64,000 nt of DNA. It comes from Bin87 sp963668585. GTDB lineage: Bacteria > Chloroflexota > Dehalococcoidia > Lucifugimonadales > UBA3495. The DNA lies in contig OY764869.1 in NCBI GenBank assembly GCA_963668585.1, positions 3,162,001 through 3,226,000 on the forward strand, written 5' to 3'. The notes under the pieces are model-generated. The model did not search any database and was not told the origin of the DNA. It was given only the letters and a program-made list of their open reading frames with translations. The position numbers and the translations under genes were made by a program. This document shows, in pieces, positions 60,058-64,000 of the stretch (position 1 is its first letter; each line of letters begins with the position of its first letter).

Positions 60058-61371
60058 ATGCCCGGCTTGACCACCATCACCGCCGTTCGCGCCCGCGAGG
60101 TCTTGGACTCTCGCGGCAACCCCACCGTGGAGGTGGATGTGACGCTGAGCGGCGGTGCGACGGGTCGGGCCATCGTCCCGTCCGGCGCGTCCACCGGGCG
60201 TCACGAGGCCATCGAACTGCGGGATGGCGACCCCGCCCGTTACGAAGGCAAAGGCGTCCTCCGTGCGGTGGGCGCGGTCAACACGATCATCGCTCCTGCC
60301 GTGTGCGGGTCCGCCGACGCTGCGGACCAACCGGCCCTGGACGAATTCCTGCGGGAACTGGACGGGACCTCCAACAAGTCCCGCCTGGGAGCCAACGCAA
60401 TCCTGGGCGTTTCGCTGGCCGCCGCCCATGCTACTGCCGCCGCCTTCGATCAACCCTTGTACCGTTATATCGGCGGCCCGGACGCCGCCACCCTGCCGGT
60501 GCCGATGGTCAACATCATCAGCGGTGGCCAGCACTCCGCCGGCGGCCTGGATATGCAGGATTTCCTGGCCATCCCCATCGGCGCGGAAACCTACTCCGAC
60601 GCACTGCGCATGGTGGTGGATGTGTACCGTGCCGTGGGAAGGGTTCTGTCGCAGAGCGGCCCATATCCCTACGGTGTGGCGGATGAGGGCGGTTTCGGCC
60701 CTCCGCTTCCGTGCCACGAGGATGCCCTGGGGTTGCTGTACGATGCTGCTCGTCTCGCCGGATACCGTTGCGCTCGCGATGGCGACATAGCCTTCGGCAT
60801 GGACGTTGCCGCCACAGAGTTCGCCACAGAAGACGGGAACTATATCCTCCGCGCCGAGGGGCGGTCGTTCACATCCGTTGAGTTGGCCGACCTGTTGGTG
60901 CACTGGAGTGCTACGTATCCCATAATCTCGATTGAAGACGGGCTTGCCGAAGACGACTGGGAGGGTTGGGAATACCTCACCGGCAGGATGGGCGCGACGA
61001 CTCAACTCATCGGCGACGACCTGTTCACCACCAACCCGCAGCGGTTGGCGCAGGGCGCAGACGCCGGAATCGCCAACGCCGTTCTGATCAAACTCAACCA
61101 GATCGGAACCCTCACCGAAACATTGGAAACCGTCAAACTGGCCCGGCAGAAGGGCTACCTCCCGGTGATATCCGCACGTTCCGGAGAGACCGAAGACACC
61201 ACCATCGCCGACCTTGCCGTTGCCACCGGCGCCGGCCAGATCAAGATTGGCTCCATCACCCGCTCCGAGCGCCTCGCCAAGTACAACCGCCTGCTGCGCA
61301 TCGAGGAGGAGTTGGGCGAACGTGCCCACTACCCCGGGCGGGACGTATTCGCCCGCTTCCTGCCGCGATGA
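60058..61371 (+). CDS. eno: enolase (phosphopyruvate hydratase) homologue with Ala at His373 position
   Basis: A 437-residue enolase. REVLDSRGNPTVEVDV, GASTGRHEAIELRDGDP, PMVNIISGGQHSAGGLDMQDF (diagnostic part NIISGGQH), GVADEGGFGPPL, IEDGLAEDDWEGW and LIGDDLFTTNP, and LIKLNQIGTLTET are family motifs with metal ligands and K345-equivalent. The usual ISHRSGETED is ISARSGETED, placing Ala373 where yeast enolase has the substrate-contacting histidine. It may still be the glycolytic enzyme or a paralogue with changed activity. The start at 60058 is 6 bp after the cupin. It overlaps rsmG by 4 bases. Confidence 0.85.
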   Translation: MPGLTTITAVRAREVLDSRGNPTVEVDVTLSGGATGRAIVPSGASTGRHEAIELRDGDPARYEGKGVLRAVGAVNTIIAPAVCGSADAADQPALDEFLRELDGTSNKSRLGANAILGVSLAAAHATAAAFDQPLYRYIGGPDAATLPVPMVNIISGGQHSAGGLDMQDFLAIPIGAETYSDALRMVVDVYRAVGRVLSQSGPYPYGVADEGGFGPPLPCHEDALGLLYDAARLAGYRCARDGDIAFGMDVAATEFATEDGNYILRAEGRSFTSVELADLLVHWSATYPIISIEDGLAEDDWEGWEYLTGRMGATTQLIGDDLFTTNPQRLAQGADAGIANAVLIKLNQIGTLTETLETVKLARQKGYLPVISARSGETEDTTIADLAVATGAGQIKIGSITRSERLAKYNRLLRIEEELGERAHYPGRDVFARFLPR

Positions 61372-62123
61372 CCCTGGAGTCCCCTCAATCACCCGCCGGC
61401 TTGGGCATGGACGCGCTGGCGAAATACGCCCCCAGGTTGGCATTGGACCTGACCGGCGACCAGTTGGCGCAATTCGCCCGATACACCGAATTGCTGCAGG
61501 AGGGCAACCGTCGCGCCAACCTGACGGCAATCACCGACCCCGAGCAGGTCCAGATCCGCCACTATCTGGATTCCCTCACCGCCGTTCTTGCGCTGCCTGA
61601 GTGGCCGGAGAATTGCCGCGTCATTGACATCGGAGCCGGCGCCGGGTTCCCCGGCGTTCCCCTCAAAATCGCCTTCCCCGGCATCAAACTGACGCTGGCC
61701 GAGTCCACCGGAAAGAAAACTGCTTTCCTGCAGGAAGTGGTCGAGCATCTCGAATTGGATGGCGTGGAAGCGCTGACCGTCCGCGCCGAGGATCTCGGCC
61801 GCGCCGAAGGTTACCGGGGCCATTTCGATGTGGCGCTCGCGCGCGGCGTCGCATCCCTGCCAGCGTTGATCGAGTATGCCCTGCCTCTGTGCAAGGGCCA
61901 CGGACACCTGCTGGCCTGGAAGGGCAGCGACGGGCCCGCCGAAGCCCAATCGGCGACCAACGCCCTGGCGGAACTCGGCGGGAAAATCGCAGGCCTGCAC
62001 TCCGTCAACTCCCTGTCGCCGCCGCTGCCTCCCGACCGCTGGATCATCTCGGTCGAAAAAATCCGCCGCACTCCCGGCCGCTACCCCCGCCGCGTCGGAG
62101 TGCCGGCCAAACAACCTCTGTGA
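61368..62123 (+). CDS. rsmG: 16S rRNA (guanine527-N7)-methyltransferase
   Basis: A 251-residue SAM-dependent methyltransferase that modifies G527 of 16S rRNA. VIDIGAGAGFPGVPLKIAF near residue 84 is the SAM motif; LTAITDPEQVQIRHYLDSL precedes it and VALARGVASLPALIEYAL and LLAWKGSD follow, matching GidB/RsmG. The ATG at 61368 overlaps the enolase stop (ATGA), so translation is coupled. Two REP-like elements or spacers then precede the AcuC gene. Confidence 0.95.
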   Translation: MTLESPQSPAGLGMDALAKYAPRLALDLTGDQLAQFARYTELLQEGNRRANLTAITDPEQVQIRHYLDSLTAVLALPEWPENCRVIDIGAGAGFPGVPLKIAFPGIKLTLAESTGKKTAFLQEVVEHLELDGVEALTVRAEDLGRAEGYRGHFDVALARGVASLPALIEYALPLCKGHGHLLAWKGSDGPAEAQSATNALAELGGKIAGLHSVNSLSPPLPPDRWIISVEKIRRTPGRYPRRVGVPAKQPL

Positions 62124-62180
62124 CCGCGCTCATTCCGATTCCAGTTTCCCCACCCCTCTGACCCCGCTCCAACCGCCCCG

Positions 62181-62203
62181 CTCATCCTGAGCCTGTCGAA
62201 GGA
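62181..62203. repeat. dispersed REP-like repeat, copy 3
   Basis: Third exact copy of the 23-base sequence found at 48629 and 58678. It lies between rsmG and the acuC-like gene. A partial inverted match (TCCTTCGACAGG) is at 12553-12564. Confidence 0.88.
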
Positions 62204-62299
62204 TGGCTGCCCGAATCCAGCCGTAAGCGGCTTCGATGCCCGGGGCGAAACGTGTTAGGCTTCCTCCGAGTCAATCCAACCGACCACGAGGAAATCATC

Positions 62300-63427
62300 A
62301 TGCCCCGCGCCGCGTTCATCTACGACGATGCCATGAGCCAACACGTGCTGCGTTCCGACCACCCCATGCGGCCCATCAGGCTGCGCAACACCTACGAATT
62401 GCTGGACGCCTACGGCGCATTCGATAGCGACCAATCGATGCTCGTATCGCCTGCATTGGCAAACGAGTCCAGCGTGGGCATGTTCCATTCCCGCGATTAC
62501 ATGGCCGCAGTGCGCACCTTCAGTCTGGGGCTGACCGGCTACCAGCCTCAACGGTTCGGATTCGCCCAGGGCGGCGACAACCCCACCTATCCGGGCATGT
62601 ACGAAGCCGCCATGCTCAGCACCGGAGCGACCCTCACCGCCGCGCAGATGGTGGCGGACGGCGAGGCTCAGGCAGCGTTCAACATCAGCGGTGGGCTGCA
62701 TCACGCGGCGGCGCGGAACGCCAGCGGATTCTGTGTATTCAACGACCCGGTGGTCGCCATCCACTACCTGCTCAACCGGGGTCTGCGCGTGGCTTATGTG
62801 GATATTGACGCCCACCACGGCGACGGCGTACAGGACGCTTTCTACGGCGACCCCCGCGTGCTGACCATCTCCGTTCACGAGTCCGGTCAGTACCTGTTCC
62901 CCGGCACCGGATTTGCCGGAGAGATTGGCTCAGGTGATGGCGTTGGTTACGCAGTAAACCTGCCGCTCTACCCGTACACCGACGACGATATCTACCTCGA
63001 AGCATTCGAGGCGATCGTGCCACCCCTCATCAACGCCTTCTCGCCCGACGTTCTGTTGACCCAACTGGGCATTGACTCATACCACACCGACCCACTGACG
63101 CACCTGCAGGTCACCAGTCGCGGCTTTGTCGCCGCCGTCACGCGCCTCGGCGCCCTCGGCATCCCCTGGCTCGCCACCGGCGGCGGCGGATACGACATCG
63201 GCGCGGTGGCCCGCTGCTGGGCGCTGGCCTACGGCGTCATGTGCGGCGTAGACTGGCCCGACCGCATACCCACTGCGGCCATTGAGCGTTTGGGCCGCAC
63301 AGCGCTGCGCGACACCGAAATTCCGGAGATCCCAGACCACATCCGCGCCGACGCCCGCGCGCTGGCTGTCGAAAGTGTCGCCGCAATCAGGGACGCGGTG
63401 TTCCCGGTTCACGGGTTGAGCGCGTAG
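62300..63427 (+). CDS. histone deacetylase-family protein (AcuC/acetoin utilization type)
   Basis: A 375-residue zinc-dependent deacetylase-fold protein. GGLHHAAARNASGFCVFND near 145 supplies the active-site His-His pair, YVDIDAHHGDGVQDAFY near 175 gives two zinc ligands (D, H), TQLGIDSYHTDPLTHL has the third, and LATGGGGYD holds the late Gly/Tyr loop. Members deacetylate proteins such as acetyl-CoA synthetase or polyamines. GAGGA lies 7 bases before the ATG at 62300. It converges with the partial trmI, overlapping by 19 bases. Confidence 0.92.
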   Translation: MPRAAFIYDDAMSQHVLRSDHPMRPIRLRNTYELLDAYGAFDSDQSMLVSPALANESSVGMFHSRDYMAAVRTFSLGLTGYQPQRFGFAQGGDNPTYPGMYEAAMLSTGATLTAAQMVADGEAQAAFNISGGLHHAAARNASGFCVFNDPVVAIHYLLNRGLRVAYVDIDAHHGDGVQDAFYGDPRVLTISVHESGQYLFPGTGFAGEIGSGDGVGYAVNLPLYPYTDDDIYLEAFEAIVPPLINAFSPDVLLTQLGIDSYHTDPLTHLQVTSRGFVAAVTRLGALGIPWLATGGGGYDIGAVARCWALAYGVMCGVDWPDRIPTAAIERLGRTALRDTEIPEIPDHIRADARALAVESVAAIRDAVFPVHGLSA

Positions 63428-64000
63428 CCCTGCCGACTCGGCGGCACACAACGAACCGCCGTGGTGATGAATCCGCTGTGCGCAACCATCCGGTGCGCCG
63501 GCCGTACGCTGCGCCGCGTGACATTCCAACCCCGCAGCATGGTTTCGGCCGTCTCGATTCGCGCGAACCTTCCGTCGTCCTGCATCGCCATCACCAGTTC
63601 ATGCACCTGCAGCACGGTGGGCAGGAAACATAGCAGGATTCCGCCGGTGTGCAATGCCTCGGCGGCAGCGTCCAGCGCCCGCCACGGTTCCGGCAAATCC
63701 AACACCACCCGGTCCACGATGTCATCGCCGAGGCCTTCGGCAATGTCGCCGATCCTGACCTGCCATTGGGAGGTATCGGTGATCACTGATTCGACGTTTG
63801 ACCGCGCCTTGGCCACCACCTCAGGGTTGATTTCGTAAGACACCAGGCGTCCGGTGGGACCCACCGCCCGCAGCAATCCGGTGGTCAACGCGCCCGATCC
63901 CAGGCCTGCTTCCACCACCGTCGCGCCCGGGAAAATGTCGGCCATCGACACGATGTTCCCCAGGTCCTTGGCGTATATCACCTGCGGCCCGCGCGGCATC
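63409..64000 (-). CDS. trmI: tRNA (adenine-58-N1)-methyltransferase TrmI, 5' partial
   Basis: The C-terminal 196 residues are present; the start lies beyond the right edge. RGPQVIYAKDLGNIVSMADI, the SAM motif VVEAGLGSGALTTGLLRAVG, RLVSYEINPEV, and VVLDLPEPWRAL are the TrmI signatures (D-L-P-x-P-W is the catalytic-site loop), and ETMLRGWNVTRRSVRPAHRM matches the family's C-terminal segment in its central part. It makes m1A58 in tRNA T loops. It is the expected enzyme for the A58 in the tRNA-Glu of this window. Confidence 0.93.
   Translation of the reverse strand, partial: MPRGPQVIYAKDLGNIVSMADIFPGATVVEAGLGSGALTTGLLRAVGPTGRLVSYEINPEVVAKARSNVESVITDTSQWQVRIGDIAEGLGDDIVDRVVLDLPEPWRALDAAAEALHTGGILLCFLPTVLQVHELVMAMQDDGRFARIETAETMLRGWNVTRRSVRPAHRMVAHSGFITTAVRCVPPSRQGYALNP

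Noticed and set aside
59224..61530. 768-residue minus-strand open frame opposite the bicupin and enolase genes
   Set aside because: Low-complexity Gly/Val/Asp composition caused by GC-rich third positions of the real genes on the other strand.
1..64000. CRISPR array, insertion sequence, integrase or prophage
   Set aside because: No regularly spaced repeats with unique spacers, no transposase or integrase signatures and no phage structural genes were found. The tandem repeats at 32198 and 39716 have no spacers.

Overview
The window is a gene-dense, GC-rich stretch of bacterial chromosome with about 60 protein genes, one tRNA gene, and no rRNA, prophage, insertion sequence or CRISPR array. The gene set suggests a member of the Chloroflexota, most plausibly a Dehalococcoidia/SAR202-type heterotroph. 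The basis is a PAC2-family protein, many flavin and enolase-superfamily catabolic enzymes, a luciferase-like monooxygenase, a MoxR-DUF58-transglutaminase operon, SelB, a TTC38-like protein, and frequent TTG/GTG starts. This is inference from gene content only; no rRNA is present to confirm it.

Layout. 1-10.4 kb: a partial CARDB-type gene, then a catabolic block (GlcD/GlcF-type flavin/Fe-S oxidoreductase, PhnD-like binding protein, 3-hydroxyisobutyrate-dehydrogenase-like reductase, class IV aminotransferase, SMP-30 lactonase, sarcosine-oxidase-like enzyme, a frameshifted mandelate-racemase-family gene) and a fluoride exporter. 10.5-18 kb: alpha/beta hydrolase, PAC2 protein, a protoglobin coupled to an AroQ-like protein that lacks catalytic residues, a zinc-ribbon protein, tRNA-Glu, argC, nth and an MFS transporter. 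18.3-28.1 kb: sulfotransferase, acetyl-esterase-like hydrolase, HpaB-type hydroxylase, lone PstS, Xaa-Pro aminopeptidase, purA, DoxX and two small proteins.

28.2-34.6 kb is a minus-strand run that looks like one operon: small protein, two hotdog dehydratase subunits, two tandem SDR dehydrogenases, a secreted gluzincin and a luciferase-like monooxygenase, ending at a terminator. 34.7-39.7 kb: a second gluzincin, then selB-nurA-cinA on the minus strand. A 16-bp minisatellite separates selB from der (39.7-42.3 kb, with plsY). 42.4-47.3 kb is MoxR-DUF58-TgpA-like, the last with a Cys-to-Ser change at the catalytic position. 47.4-54.1 kb: alkyltransferase, EtfB-EtfA-DUF1330 from a strong promoter, a TTC38-like protein, a 5'-3' exonuclease and a Uma2 protein. 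54.1-58.2 kb pairs malate synthase with a divergent PEPCK-like protein. 58.2-64 kb: repeat-bearing spacer, FlK-like thioesterase, bicupin, enolase homologue with an altered active-site His, rsmG, AcuC-type deacetylase and a partial trmI.

The functional picture is aerobic use of diverse organic acids, amino acids and aromatics, with electrons passed to flavoproteins and ETF and carbon entering through acyl-CoA and glyoxylate metabolism. Several proteins keep a familiar fold but have lost textbook catalytic residues (AroQ-like, PEPCK-like, enolase-like, TgpA-like); these are the most unusual content. Intergenic DNA carries two kinds of dispersed repeat and several well-formed sigma-70-type promoters, often with an extended -10.
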